Below, piece by piece: positions 7,183-15,328 of a stretch of DNA of 64,000 nucleotides; position 1 is the stretch's first letter; every line of letters starts with the position of its first letter. Both the position numbers and the translations under genes were made by a program. The DNA is from Lachnospiraceae bacterium (GTDB lineage Bacteria; Bacillota; Clostridia; Lachnospirales; Lachnospiraceae), in assembly GCA_025758065.1 (NCBI GenBank), contig CP107199.1:2453501-2517500 (forward strand), given 5' to 3'. Under the pieces are notes generated by a model. It searched no databases. It saw only the letters and a list, made by a program, of their open reading frames with translations, and was not told where the DNA came from.

Positions 7183-7519
7183 TTATATCCTTGTCGGAGA
7201 TTACTATATCCCAGATTTGAAGCTGCCGGAGGAACATCGCCCTATCGGAAAGTACGGACGGATGCACCGGGAGTATTTAAGAGAAGTCCACCCAGCCAAA
7301 TTGAACACCTTGACCTTGACAGGGGAGTTATGGACATACCTTGCAGACCTGAACGAACAGGCACAGGAACGGTTAGACACCATCATGGAGCAGATGAAAG
7401 ATGCCGAGGGCGTGACCGAGGAATTGAAACGAACCCAACAAATGGAATGGGTGCGGCGTTGCAATAACATTCACAACCGGGCAGAAGAAATTATTTTGCA
7501 AGAGATGATTTATTCATAA
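7142..7519 (+). CDS. tnpV: TnpV family protein
   Basis: 125 residues. The pattern GIDYILVGDYYIPDL, RPIGKYGRMHREYLREV and LNTLTLTGELWTYLADL followed by a long amphipathic helix matches TnpV proteins of Tn4451-like mobilizable transposons. Its function is not established; TnpV is not needed for excision in the type element. It is directly coupled to the upstream XRE gene and is separated from the MarR gene by a promoter region. Confidence 0.8.
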   Translation: MSELKPRITENGIDYILVGDYYIPDLKLPEEHRPIGKYGRMHREYLREVHPAKLNTLTLTGELWTYLADLNEQAQERLDTIMEQMKDAEGVTEELKRTQQMEWVRRCNNIHNRAEEIILQEMIYS

Positions 7520-7570
7520 CGGTATGGTAGAATGATTATGACAAATAAGAATTTTTTGCTCCATACGCCC

Positions 7571-7600
7571 TTGACAATAGTCCTTACAATATACTATAAT
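7571..7600 (+). promoter_or_regulatory. Promoter of the MarR-MATE operon
   Basis: Perfect -35 TTGACA (7571-7576) and perfect -10 TATAAT (7595-7600) with an 18-bp spacer, about 35 bp before the MarR start codon. Confidence 0.85.
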
Positions 7601-7619
7601 AGTATTTGTAAATACTATT
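7598..7619. promoter_or_regulatory. MarR-type operator palindrome
   Basis: Two perfect 10-bp arms AATAGTATTT and AAATACTATT are separated by GT. The palindrome overlaps the -10 box and start point, so binding of the encoded MarR repressor there would shut off both genes. This is inferred from symmetry and position. Confidence 0.75.
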
Positions 7620-7635
7620 TGTAAGAGGAGGACTT

Positions 7636-8070
7636 ATGGAAAACAATCATTTTAACGTTGCGTGGGCGAAAAGCACTGCGCTATATACAAAAGCAGCTTC
7701 AGTACTTGGCGTCGGATACCCGGAAATGATGGTGCTGTATGCGCTGGAATCCATGGGAGAACTGACGCAAAAGCAGATCGCAGAGAATTTCGGTATGCAA
7801 AAACAGACGGTTCATACGGTCGTGAGCGCACTTCAAAAGAAGGGCTATTTACTGTTGGAGGCCAGCGAGGGCGATAAACGTGAGAAGCGGATCGTCTTGA
7901 CTGAAAGCGGACAGGTATACGCCCACAGAATGATTGCGCCTTTACGAAAAGCCGAGGAGAAGGTTTATAGAACAATCGGGAACGAACGGCTCCAAGCCAT
8001 GTGTGAAATTCTTGACCTTTTCAATCTTCTCTTTGAAAGAGAGCTGAGAGGAGGTCTGGGCAGTGAATAA
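7636..8070 (+). CDS. MarR-family transcriptional repressor
   Basis: 144 residues with the winged helix-turn-helix of MarR: GVGYPEMMVLYAL, LTQKQIAENFGMQKQTVHTV (recognition helix), then a wing with EGDKREKRIVLTESG. Start ATG has AGAGGAGG 6 bp upstream. The stop overlaps the MATE start by 8 bp, so both proteins are coproduced. It probably represses the operon through the palindrome at 7598-7619 and is released by substrates of the pump. Confidence 0.9.
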   Translation: MENNHFNVAWAKSTALYTKAASVLGVGYPEMMVLYALESMGELTQKQIAENFGMQKQTVHTVVSALQKKGYLLLEASEGDKREKRIVLTESGQVYAHRMIAPLRKAEEKVYRTIGNERLQAMCEILDLFNLLFERELRGGLGSE

Positions 8071-9364
8071 CAAGCGGACTTTCTTTCAGTATGTGATTCC
8101 GTCCGTGTTATCCTTTGCGCTTTCCGGGGTGTATGCCATCGTTGACGGTTTCTTTGTAGGCAACTCAATCGGGGATGCCGGACTTTCCGCAATCAACATT
8201 GCATATCCCATCACGGCGGTCCTGCAATCCGTAGGGACAGGAATCGGAATGGGTGGTTCAGTCAAATACTCCATTCTGAAAGCAGCAGGAAATGAGAAAA
8301 AAGCACGGGAGTTCGTTGCCGGTGCAACATGGCTGATGCTTCTTTTCAGCGCTGTCCTGACTGTCACCGTTTTCTTCACTTCAGAGAAAATCCTTTCTGC
8401 CCTTGGTGCATCGGGCGAGTTGCTTACTCTGGGAAATGAGTATATCAAGGTAATTGCCCTTGGAGCGATTTTACAGGTGTTCGGCACCGGACTGGTTCCG
8501 TTTATGCGTAATTACGGCGGTTCTTTGTGGGCAATGATCGCTATGATCTGCGGCTTTGCTACCAATGTTGCTCTTGACTATACTTTTGTGTGGGTTCTTG
8601 GACGGGGCATGTACGGTGCGGCATTGGCGACCATTATTGGGCAGGGAGTTACCATGGCGGTTGCACTCGTGTATTGCGCCATCAAAAAGAACCTCACTCT
8701 GAAAATCGCACCTGTTGATACCCCGAAAACGGCATTTCAGATATTAAAAATCGGACTTGCTCCATTTGGCTTGACCCTTGCCCCAAATATCTCTCTTGTG
8801 ATCATCAACCGATTTTCGGTTTATTATGGCGGACAGGAGGCTATCGCCACCTATGCCTGTATCTCCTATATCATCTGCATTGTTTATCTTCTTTTGCAGG
8901 GTGTCGGTGATGGTAGCCAGCCGCTCATGAGTCAGTTCTACGGAGCAGGCGAAGAAAAATCGCTCAAACAAACCAAAACGCTGGCGTATGAATTTTCCAT
9001 GGTTTTGGCGGTAATCAGTGCGATTCTGATTTACCTGCTCCGTGGAAAGATTGGACTACTGTTCGGTTCATCTGCCGAGGTAAACGCAGGGGTCATAAAG
9101 GTCATGCCGATCTTCCTTGTGTCGGTTCCGTTTGACGCCATCACACGAGTTTCCGCGGCGGCTTTCTACGCAACCGAAAAAAGTGTGCTGTCCTATGTTC
9201 TGACCTTTATCGAACCCATCATCATGCTGGTGTTGATGCTGATGCTGCCGCCGGTGTTTGGCGGTCAAATCACGATTTGGTGGAGCGCCGTATTTGCAAA
9301 GGTCATTACCGCATCAGTAAGCATTGTGCTGTCCGTTAGATACAGCGCACAAAGAAATCGATAA
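8063..9364 (+). CDS. MATE-family multidrug efflux transporter
   Basis: 433 residues, GTG start after GAGGAGGT. About twelve transmembrane helices are visible. The conserved MATE features include an N-terminal YAIVDGFFVG segment, a G-rich GTGIGMGGSVKYS segment, and a second half with LLQGVGDGSQPLMSQFYGAG. It would export cationic or other drugs in exchange for Na+ or H+ at the cell membrane. The MarR pair marks it as resistance-type cargo of IME 2. Confidence 0.9.
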   Translation: MNNKRTFFQYVIPSVLSFALSGVYAIVDGFFVGNSIGDAGLSAINIAYPITAVLQSVGTGIGMGGSVKYSILKAAGNEKKAREFVAGATWLMLLFSAVLTVTVFFTSEKILSALGASGELLTLGNEYIKVIALGAILQVFGTGLVPFMRNYGGSLWAMIAMICGFATNVALDYTFVWVLGRGMYGAALATIIGQGVTMAVALVYCAIKKNLTLKIAPVDTPKTAFQILKIGLAPFGLTLAPNISLVIINRFSVYYGGQEAIATYACISYIICIVYLLLQGVGDGSQPLMSQFYGAGEEKSLKQTKTLAYEFSMVLAVISAILIYLLRGKIGLLFGSSAEVNAGVIKVMPIFLVSVPFDAITRVSAAAFYATEKSVLSYVLTFIEPIIMLVLMLMLPPVFGGQITIWWSAVFAKVITASVSIVLSVRYSAQRNR

Positions 9365-9406
9365 CTTCCAGTTTATCGTTCTGATTTTCAACTGAATAAC
9401 CACAGT

Positions 9407-9457
9407 AAAAACCGCTGCTACATGGAAGCTAACAAACCATGCAACAGCGGTTTTTCT
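9407..9457. terminator. Bidirectional terminator
   Basis: AAAAACCGCTG and CAGCGGTTTTT, extended by CATGG/CCATG, form a long hairpin between the convergent MATE gene and the XRE gene. The A and T runs on either side let it serve both strands. Confidence 0.8.
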
Positions 9458-10264
9458 TTACCGTTTTTTCCTTTGGCTGATAGGCGTTCCCATTTTCTTT
9501 GATTTTTTGAGAATCCGAATGAGCCAGCGAAATTCTTCATCTGACAGATTTTTATAGTTGATACCGAGCTGCTTGCAGTAAAGGACAACGAGCTTTTCAT
9601 CCCGACTGCCCTTGAAATTTTCGACCGCTTCCAGATTTTCTTTCAGTTCATCGGCAACGGTGGTCTGGGGCGCACTCTCACTGTCCTTTTTGTGAGCTTC
9701 CCGAATATCCCGGATAATGAGATTGAGGTCATCCAGAACCATGTGGCTGAAATATTCATCATCGCTGATATGGGCGGCTTGCAGCACTTTCAAATGCGGG
9801 TCATCTTCGCCGGGGCGATACCGTTCAATGATTTCATGCCGGACGGTATCGACAAGTGCATTGAGATTTTGAATCTGCATGGTGGCAATCCCGTCCACAT
9901 AAATCTCAATGTCTGCAAGAAACTTGATAAAATCTTTATGTGTGGCAAGCTCACAGAGCAGACGGTTGTTAATCCGACCGCTTTTCAGGAGAGCAACCAT
10001 CTCATCATTCAAATGCAGCTCCGTCAATGACGTGTTGATCTGCTCCCTGTTCTCTGTCCGGCACAGTAGATAATCAACGGAAACCCCATAGAAGTCTGCC
10101 AGCGTGATAAGGTTGCCATGATTGATTTCCTTAAAATCCTCTTTTTCATAACTTCCGAGAGCAGATTTGGAAATACCCGTCAGCTTTGATAGTTCTTCCA
10201 GATTTAAGCCTTTGTCCTTGCGGAGTTCCCAAAGGCGTTCCTGTATGCTTGTTGCTCCTTTCAT
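9458..10264 (-). CDS. XRE-family regulator with long C-terminal domain
   Basis: 268 residues. The N-terminal 65 residues form a Cro/C1 helix-turn-helix (LWELRKDKGLNLEELSKLT, ISKSALGSYEKED, LADFYGVSVDYLL). The remaining 200 residues are helical and acidic, with no motif I recognise. Start ATG has AAGGAG upstream on the minus strand. It is transcribed against the rest of IME 2, as expected for a repressor that reads its own promoter region at 10265-10747. Confidence 0.82.
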   Translation of the reverse strand: MKGATSIQERLWELRKDKGLNLEELSKLTGISKSALGSYEKEDFKEINHGNLITLADFYGVSVDYLLCRTENREQINTSLTELHLNDEMVALLKSGRINNRLLCELATHKDFIKFLADIEIYVDGIATMQIQNLNALVDTVRHEIIERYRPGEDDPHLKVLQAAHISDDEYFSHMVLDDLNLIIRDIREAHKKDSESAPQTTVADELKENLEAVENFKGSRDEKLVVLYCKQLGINYKNLSDEEFRWLIRILKKSKKMGTPISQRKKR

Positions 10265-10747
10265 GGGCGCACACTCCTTTCCGGCGGTTTCATTGCTGCC
10301 GCTTAACTGGATTATATCACACTTTCCGCAATCGTGGAAATTTCTGATTTTTACTCCTAATTCCTACTTTGTGGACATACGGCACAGGGCACAAAAATGT
10401 TCTATGATACAGGTAGTTCATCGATGGATTATTCCAATCGAATGACCAGCCTGTGTGGGATATGCTTCCCCGGCGATGTAGTGCCATGACTTTTGGCAGG
10501 GATGTGGAGGAACCCTGACCGAAACGAGCGTACCAAAGGGAGCGATACGCCGCTGTGAGATTCAGGGGAGGAACGACACCGGGGAGAACTGGCGAACTGA
10601 CACCGAAATGATACCGAAACACGACAATCTGATAGGGGGATAGTCTACCCTATCGCTGATACTTCGGGAGATTTTAGGCGGCTCTATGGCTGTAATTTTT
10701 CCGAAAATCGCCCCGAAACCATACACAAAAACGGGAGGAAGCGCAAT
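10265..10747. other. 480-bp non-coding region between divergent genes
   Basis: No convincing gene. It must hold the minus-strand promoter of the XRE gene and plus-strand signals for the rep region. I see a TATGAT hexamer near 10400 but no clear -35 partner. It could include operators or a replication origin. Confidence 0.4.
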
Positions 10748-10936
10748 ATGCCGAGAATGAGCAAAAAGAGGAAACAGGAGCTTTCCTTTTACCTCAATGA
10801 CCGGGGGCGTGTCACTTACAACGAATTATGCCGGAAATGCCAGCATGGGTGCAAGCAGAGCTTCCGGGCGGTTGTGATTGACTGCCCCCGTTATTTATCC
10901 AAACGAGCAAAGAAAAAGGAGGAACACACCGAATGA
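10748..10936 (+). CDS. Small conserved basic protein upstream of repA
   Basis: 62 residues, very basic (MPRMSKKRKQELSFYL) with a CRKCQHGCKQS segment holding closely spaced cysteines and DCPRYLSKRAKKK at the end. The cysteines may bind a metal. ATG is preceded by GGGAGGAAGCG. Its stop overlaps the repA start (ATGA), so the genes are coupled. Proteins of this size are commonly found at this position in Firmicute IMEs, but I know of no assigned function. Confidence 0.65.
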   Translation: MPRMSKKRKQELSFYLNDRGRVTYNELCRKCQHGCKQSFRAVVIDCPRYLSKRAKKKEEHTE

Positions 10937-11274
10937 ATTTTGAATTTATGACGATAGACACACCCTTGCCGCCCTGTATGCCTTTTCCCAGGGCGTTGAC
11001 AGGATTTCCAGTCAGCAGCACCGCAAAGGTCATGTACTGCCGGATGCTGGACGCTATGCTCTCCAAAGGGCAGGAGGACGAGAACGGAATCCTGTTTGTC
11101 TGCTTCCCTGTCACAGCCATTGCCGCAGTCCTGTCCCGCAGCCCCATGACGGTCAAGCGTTCTTTGAATGAACTGGAAACCGCCGGACTTATCATGCGGG
11201 TGCGTCAGGGCGTTGGAGAACCAAACAGGATTTATGTGCTGATACCGGGAAAGGAGGACGCTGCCCTTGCCTGA
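10933..11274 (+). CDS. Replication initiator RepA-like, short form
   Basis: 113 residues. FPVSSTAKVMYCRMLDAML, NGILFVCFPVTAIAAVLSRS and MTVKRSLNELETAGLI form the winged helix-turn-helix of RepA_N-type initiators. Full initiators are at least twice as long, so this is a short form or a derived regulator. It overlaps the upstream small gene by 4 bp and DUF3847 by 8 bp. It probably binds the replication region of the excised element. Confidence 0.7.
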   Translation: MNFEFMTIDTPLPPCMPFPRALTGFPVSSTAKVMYCRMLDAMLSKGQEDENGILFVCFPVTAIAAVLSRSPMTVKRSLNELETAGLIMRVRQGVGEPNRIYVLIPGKEDAALA

Positions 11275-11563
11275 TACCTCAAAGCTGGAAAGGCTCAACC
11301 GGGAGATGGAGAAAAGCGAAAAGAAACTGCGGAAAGCCATCAATGATGAAAAGGCATTGCAGCACCAGTTAAAGCAGCTTACCCGAAAGGAACGGACGCA
11401 CCGGCTCTGTACCCGTGGCGGTATGCTGGAAAGTTTTCTGCAAGAGCCGGAACGCCTGACAGATGATGATGTCATGATGTTGTTGAAACTCATTTTTCAC
11501 AGGCAGGACACGCAGGAACTATTGAAAAAACTGCTGGAACGGGAGAAGCCGGAAACCCCTTAG
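11267..11563 (+). CDS. DUF3847 family protein
   Basis: 98 residues. It starts with a coiled coil (KLERLNREMEKSEKKLRKAI, then ALQHQLKQLTRKER) followed by HRLCTRGGMLE and a C-terminal helical part, the pattern of DUF3847 proteins found next to MobA/MobL relaxases. A role in mobilization is suggested by context only. The stop codon lies inside the palindrome that begins the candidate oriT. Confidence 0.75.
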   Translation: MPDTSKLERLNREMEKSEKKLRKAINDEKALQHQLKQLTRKERTHRLCTRGGMLESFLQEPERLTDDDVMMLLKLIFHRQDTQELLKKLLEREKPETP

Positions 11564-11611
11564 TTTACTAAGGGCGCAATTATACACCACCCAGAGGTTG
11601 GTGCATTGCGT
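11557..11611 (-). other. Candidate oriT of IME 2
   Basis: An 18-bp palindrome (CCCTTAGT TT ACTAAGGG, 11557-11574) overlaps GCGCCCTTA on the minus strand (11569-11577). The latter resembles the nic core GCGCCCT of MobQ-type origins such as RSF1010/R1162 and pSK41/pGO1. Next to it is a hairpin with CACCA/TGGTG arms (about 11582-11603). A MobA/MobL relaxase gene lies 1.4 kb downstream. Confidence 0.5.
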
Positions 11612-11654
11612 TCTCCGAAGGCTCCTCGCCGGAGGGCTGTGATTTTCCGCAGTC

Positions 11655-11780
11655 ATGGTCTGCTTCAAATCAAACAGGAGACGCTACGCTTCCCCTGCGC
11701 TGGCTGCCGCCAGCTACCCTTTTGTGGACCTGCCCTCTGGGGACACCTTGCGCTGCAAGCTGTTCCCAGCCGACAAGTAA
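11655..11780 (+). CDS. Possible small protein (41 codons)
   Basis: An ATG-to-TAA frame encodes MVCFKSNRRRYASPALAA and ends in GDTLRCKLFPADK. No strong ribosome binding site is seen. It lies between the candidate oriT and the cargo gene. It may be a remnant or a real small ORF. Confidence 0.25.
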   Translation: MVCFKSNRRRYASPALAAASYPFVDLPSGDTLRCKLFPADK

Positions 11781-11869
11781 AATATGGCTTGACTTAAAAT
11801 TTTTATTCAGTTACCCTTAGATAAGAGTTACCGGTAGCTCTTTACCTAATCAATAAGGAGCGTGTAAAA

Positions 11870-12880
11870 ATGTATCATGCACATTTTAGGGGAACACACT
11901 ACGAAGCTGGTTTTCGGTGGGGTTCCTTACTGTTAAAACACAAAAATATAATTTTGGAGAACATACCATTTGAAATCACACAGGAGCGGATTGACTATGC
12001 TTTGTCCTGCCTTCCGATTTATGAAAAGTATTACCATGAGATTATGGAAGAAATTCAAGGTCTGGCAGATGGACAACAATGTGATGTCCGTATTCTGCAA
12101 GCTGTATTATTTAGTATGTACTCTATGCCGCCATCTTGTAATTGCTCTTGTTTTGCTTTTACAACGGAGCATGAAATTCTTCTGGGACGAAACAGTGATT
12201 TTCTGACAGAAATCGAAAGACTAAATCAGAATGTAGTTTATAAATTGACAGATGGAGTTTATTCTTTCACAGGAAATACAACTGCTTTTGTTGAGATTGA
12301 AGATGGCGTTAATGAACATGGTTTAGCGGTTGGTCTAACATCCGTCTATCCTAACCAATGCAAACCGGGATTTAACGCAGGTATGATTGTCAGATACCTG
12401 CTGGAGAAATGTAAAAATGTATCGGAAGCTGTCTCCTGTTTATATCAACTACCGATTGCTTCAGCGCAAACTTTAACCTTAGCTGATGCAATGGGGACGA
12501 TAACAGTTATAGAATGTAATGCGGAACAGATAAAAGTAGAAAAGACATTGAATAACAATCTTTCTTTTGTCTGCGCAACAAACACTTTCCATTTTCCAGA
12601 AATGATAGGCTATAACAACGATAAAATTGATAATTGGTTTGCAGAAGAACGGTATCAAACATTGTATTCAGCTTTTAACAGAAAAAATGGAGGTTTCAAT
12701 CTTCCATTTGCAGAAAAATTGTTGTCTGGGGATTATGGTTTTCTCTGCCAGTATGACAGAAGTACTGGTAAAGATACTGTCTGGTCAGTCATCTATGATA
12801 TGAAACGACACAAAATTTATCGAAGCGAAGGGAATCCCGGACGACACAAATTCAAAGAAGATACTCGTTTTCAGTTTTGA
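11870..12880 (+). CDS. C45-family autoproteolytic acyltransferase/hydrolase
   Basis: 336 residues. The pattern FRGTHYEAGFRWG, then IQGLADGQQ, then SCNCSCFAF followed by LLGRNSDF, and later AVGLTSVYP, fits the Ntn-hydrolase superfamily group that includes acyl-CoA:6-APA acyltransferase (peptidase family C45). The likely nucleophile is Cys92 or Cys94, exposed by self-cleavage. Such enzymes cut or form amide bonds of penicillins, N-acyl amino acids or similar compounds; the substrate here is unknown. The gene is AT-richer than its neighbours and stands alone after AAGGAG, so it is probably recently acquired cargo of IME 2. Confidence 0.75.
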   Translation: MYHAHFRGTHYEAGFRWGSLLLKHKNIILENIPFEITQERIDYALSCLPIYEKYYHEIMEEIQGLADGQQCDVRILQAVLFSMYSMPPSCNCSCFAFTTEHEILLGRNSDFLTEIERLNQNVVYKLTDGVYSFTGNTTAFVEIEDGVNEHGLAVGLTSVYPNQCKPGFNAGMIVRYLLEKCKNVSEAVSCLYQLPIASAQTLTLADAMGTITVIECNAEQIKVEKTLNNNLSFVCATNTFHFPEMIGYNNDKIDNWFAEERYQTLYSAFNRKNGGFNLPFAEKLLSGDYGFLCQYDRSTGKDTVWSVIYDMKRHKIYRSEGNPGRHKFKEDTRFQF

Positions 12881-12939
12881 TTTTTCAAGCTGATATATTA
12901 CTACAACTAAATACTCGCCGCCCACACAGCGGCACATTA

Positions 12940-12975
12940 AGCAGGAAATCTGAAAAAGATCTCCTGCTTTTTTTC
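12940..12975 (+). terminator. Terminator after the C45 gene
   Basis: AGCAGGAAATC pairs with GATCTCCTGCT (one mismatch) and is followed by seven Ts, 60 bp after the stop. Confidence 0.8.
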
Positions 12976-13037
12976 TGCCCAAAATGAAGTGGTAAAACGC
13001 CACCCCATCCACCAATTACCGAAAGGAGGGACACGAA

Positions 13038-14618
13038 ATGCCCTGTCCACACAACGAAATCACGATTGTGCAGCGCAGCCAGCGACAGTCTGCGGTTGCC
13101 GCCGCTGCTTACCAGAGTGGCGAAAAGCTGTTCTGTGAATACGACCAGCAAGTGAAGCACTACTCGGAAAAGCGTGGTATCGTCCACAATGAAATCCTGC
13201 TCCCGGCAAATGCTCCGCCGGAGTATGCAGACCGCAATACCTTATGGAACGCCGCCGAAGCGGTGGAGAAGCAATGGAACTCCCAGCTTGCAAGGCGGTG
13301 GGTGCTTACCATCCCCAGAGAGATACCGCCTGACCAGTACGCTGTCCTTGTCCGGGAGTTTTGTGAACAGCAGTTTGTTTCCAAAGGCATGATCGTTGAC
13401 TTTGCCATCCACGACCCCCATCCGCCGGGACACAATCCCCACGCCCATGTCATGCTCACTATGAGGGCAATGGACGAACATGGAAAATGGCTTCCCAAGA
13501 GCCGCAAGGTTTATGACCTTGACGAAAACGGGGAACGGATAAAACTTCCGTCCGGCAGATGGAAAAGCCACAAGGAGGATACGGTGGATTGGAACGACCA
13601 GAAGTATTGCGAAATCTGGCGGCATGAATGGGAGGTCATCCAGAACCGCTATCTGGAAGCCAATGACCGCCCAGAGCGTGTGGACTTGCGTTCTTATGCC
13701 AGACAGGGGCTTGATATTATCCCTACTGTCCATGAGGGAGCTGCTGTCCGGCAGATGGAAAAGCGGGGTATCCAGACGAACATCGGCAACCTGAACCGGG
13801 AAATCAGAGCTGCCAACAATCTGATGAAGTCCATCCGACAGCTTATCCAAAACCTCAAAGGCTGGATTACCGAGCTGGGAGAAAAACGAAAAGAACTGCT
13901 TGCACAAAAGGCGGCGGAGGAAGCGACACTTCTTCCCAATCTGCTGATGAAGTACATGGAGATACGAAAGGAAGAACGGAAGGACTGGACGAGGGCTGGA
14001 CAGAACCGGGGGACTTCACAGGACTTAAAGGCAGTCAGCGAAGCCCTGTCCTATCTCCGGCAAAAGGGGCTTTCCACTGTGGAGGACTTAGAAGCATTTC
14101 TGGAATCCTCCGGGAAATCAGCCGCAGATTACCGCAATCAGATGAAGCCAAAGGAAGCCCGAAGCAAAGTGATTGACGGGATTCTTGCCAGCCGGACAGA
14201 CTGCAAAGAATGTAAGGCTGTCTATGAGAAGTACCAGAAGATATTTTTTAAGAAAACAAAGGAAAAATTCAAACAGGAACACCCGGAGGTTGCCCGGTAT
14301 GAGAAAGCCGCCGCCTACCTTGCCAAGCACCCGGACGATAAGGACAGTACCCAAAAGGAGCTGCAAGAGGAGCAGGAAACGCTTCTGGAAGAAATTGCAG
14401 CCCTGAAAACACCGCTGACCGAGGTACAGGAGGATTTGAAGAAGCTGCGGGACATTCGCTACTGGGTACGGAAAGCCACCCCCGGCACAGAAGAAAGCAA
14501 AGAGCCGCCCAAGAAACAGCCTATCAAAGAAGTCTTGCAGGATAAGGCTGACGAGAAAAAAGCACAAAGAACTGCCCCGGTGCAGACAAAACACAAACAA
14601 CAGGATATGGAACTTTAA
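13038..14618 (+). CDS. mobA: MobA/MobL-family relaxase of IME 2
   Basis: 526 residues. The relaxase domain (about 1-220) has the N-terminal ITIVQRSQRQSAVAAAAYQSG pattern with the expected tyrosine in AYQSG, and the metal-binding histidine motif HNPHAHVMLT. The C-terminal half is coiled coil and basic. MobQ-class relaxases nick oriT and pilot the strand through a helper ICE channel. ATG follows AAAGGAGGG. A short hairpin GTGG-TAAAACG-CCAC lies about 35 bp upstream (12989-13003) and could belong to a binding site. Confidence 0.9.
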   Translation: MPCPHNEITIVQRSQRQSAVAAAAYQSGEKLFCEYDQQVKHYSEKRGIVHNEILLPANAPPEYADRNTLWNAAEAVEKQWNSQLARRWVLTIPREIPPDQYAVLVREFCEQQFVSKGMIVDFAIHDPHPPGHNPHAHVMLTMRAMDEHGKWLPKSRKVYDLDENGERIKLPSGRWKSHKEDTVDWNDQKYCEIWRHEWEVIQNRYLEANDRPERVDLRSYARQGLDIIPTVHEGAAVRQMEKRGIQTNIGNLNREIRAANNLMKSIRQLIQNLKGWITELGEKRKELLAQKAAEEATLLPNLLMKYMEIRKEERKDWTRAGQNRGTSQDLKAVSEALSYLRQKGLSTVEDLEAFLESSGKSAADYRNQMKPKEARSKVIDGILASRTDCKECKAVYEKYQKIFFKKTKEKFKQEHPEVARYEKAAAYLAKHPDDKDSTQKELQEEQETLLEEIAALKTPLTEVQEDLKKLRDIRYWVRKATPGTEESKEPPKKQPIKEVLQDKADEKKAQRTAPVQTKHKQQDMEL

Positions 14619-14620
14619 CA

Positions 14621-14665
14621 GGCACTTGCCATTTTCAGATTGAGAATGTCAGGTGCTTTTCTTTT
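14621..14665 (+). terminator. Terminator-like hairpin after mobA
   Basis: GCACTTGCCATT-type and GAATGTCAGGTGC arms pair imperfectly and are followed by TTTTCTTTTTTT. Confidence 0.55.
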
Positions 14666-14683
14666 TTTCAAGGAGGGATAGAT

Positions 14684-15328
14684 TTGAATGTATTTGAAAC
14701 TGTGAAGCAGTCCGTCACAACAAGACAGGCTGCGGAGCATTATGGAATCCATATAGGTCGGAACGGGATGGCTTGCTGCCCGTTCCATAACGATAAAACC
14801 CCAAGCATGAAGCTGGATCGGCGTTATCACTGCTTCGGCTGCGGTGCAGATGGGGATGTGATTGATTTTGCCGCCGCCCTGTATGGGCTGGGAAAGAAAG
14901 AAGCCGCCGTACAACTGGCACAGGACTTCGGGCTTTCCTATGAGGACTGGAAACCGCCGGGAAAGGCAAAAAAGCCCAAGCCCCGGCAGAAATCCCCGGA
15001 GGAACAGTTTCAGGAAGCAAAGAACCGCTGCTTCCGTATCCTTGCCGATTATCTCCACCTACTCCGGGAATGGAGAAAAGATTATGCCCCACACTCCCCG
15101 GAGGAAGCCTTTCATCCCCGGTTTGTGGAAGCCTTACAGAAGCAAGCCCATGTGGAATATCTGCTGGATGTGCTGCTGTTCGGGGAAACCGAGGAAAAAG
15201 CGGCTTTGATTACGGACTACGGAAAGGATGTGATACAGCTTGAACAGCGAATGGCAGAGCTTGCAGCCGCAGACGCAGCAAGAACTAAAAAACACCATAA
15301 ACGCCATGCAGCCGCCCCAGAGCATTGA
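14684..15328 (+). CDS. CHC2 zinc-finger primase-like protein
   Basis: 214 residues, TTG start after AAGGAGGGATAGA. The CHC2 zinc finger of DnaG-type primases is complete: CCPFHNDKTPSMKLD, YHCFGCGADGDVIDF. The polymerase domain of DnaG is absent; the C-terminal half is helical and basic. It overlaps the VirE-like gene, and the two probably act together as a split primase/helicase for replication of the excised IME. Confidence 0.85.
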   Translation: MNVFETVKQSVTTRQAAEHYGIHIGRNGMACCPFHNDKTPSMKLDRRYHCFGCGADGDVIDFAAALYGLGKKEAAVQLAQDFGLSYEDWKPPGKAKKPKPRQKSPEEQFQEAKNRCFRILADYLHLLREWRKDYAPHSPEEAFHPRFVEALQKQAHVEYLLDVLLFGETEEKAALITDYGKDVIQLEQRMAELAAADAARTKKHHKRHAAAPEH

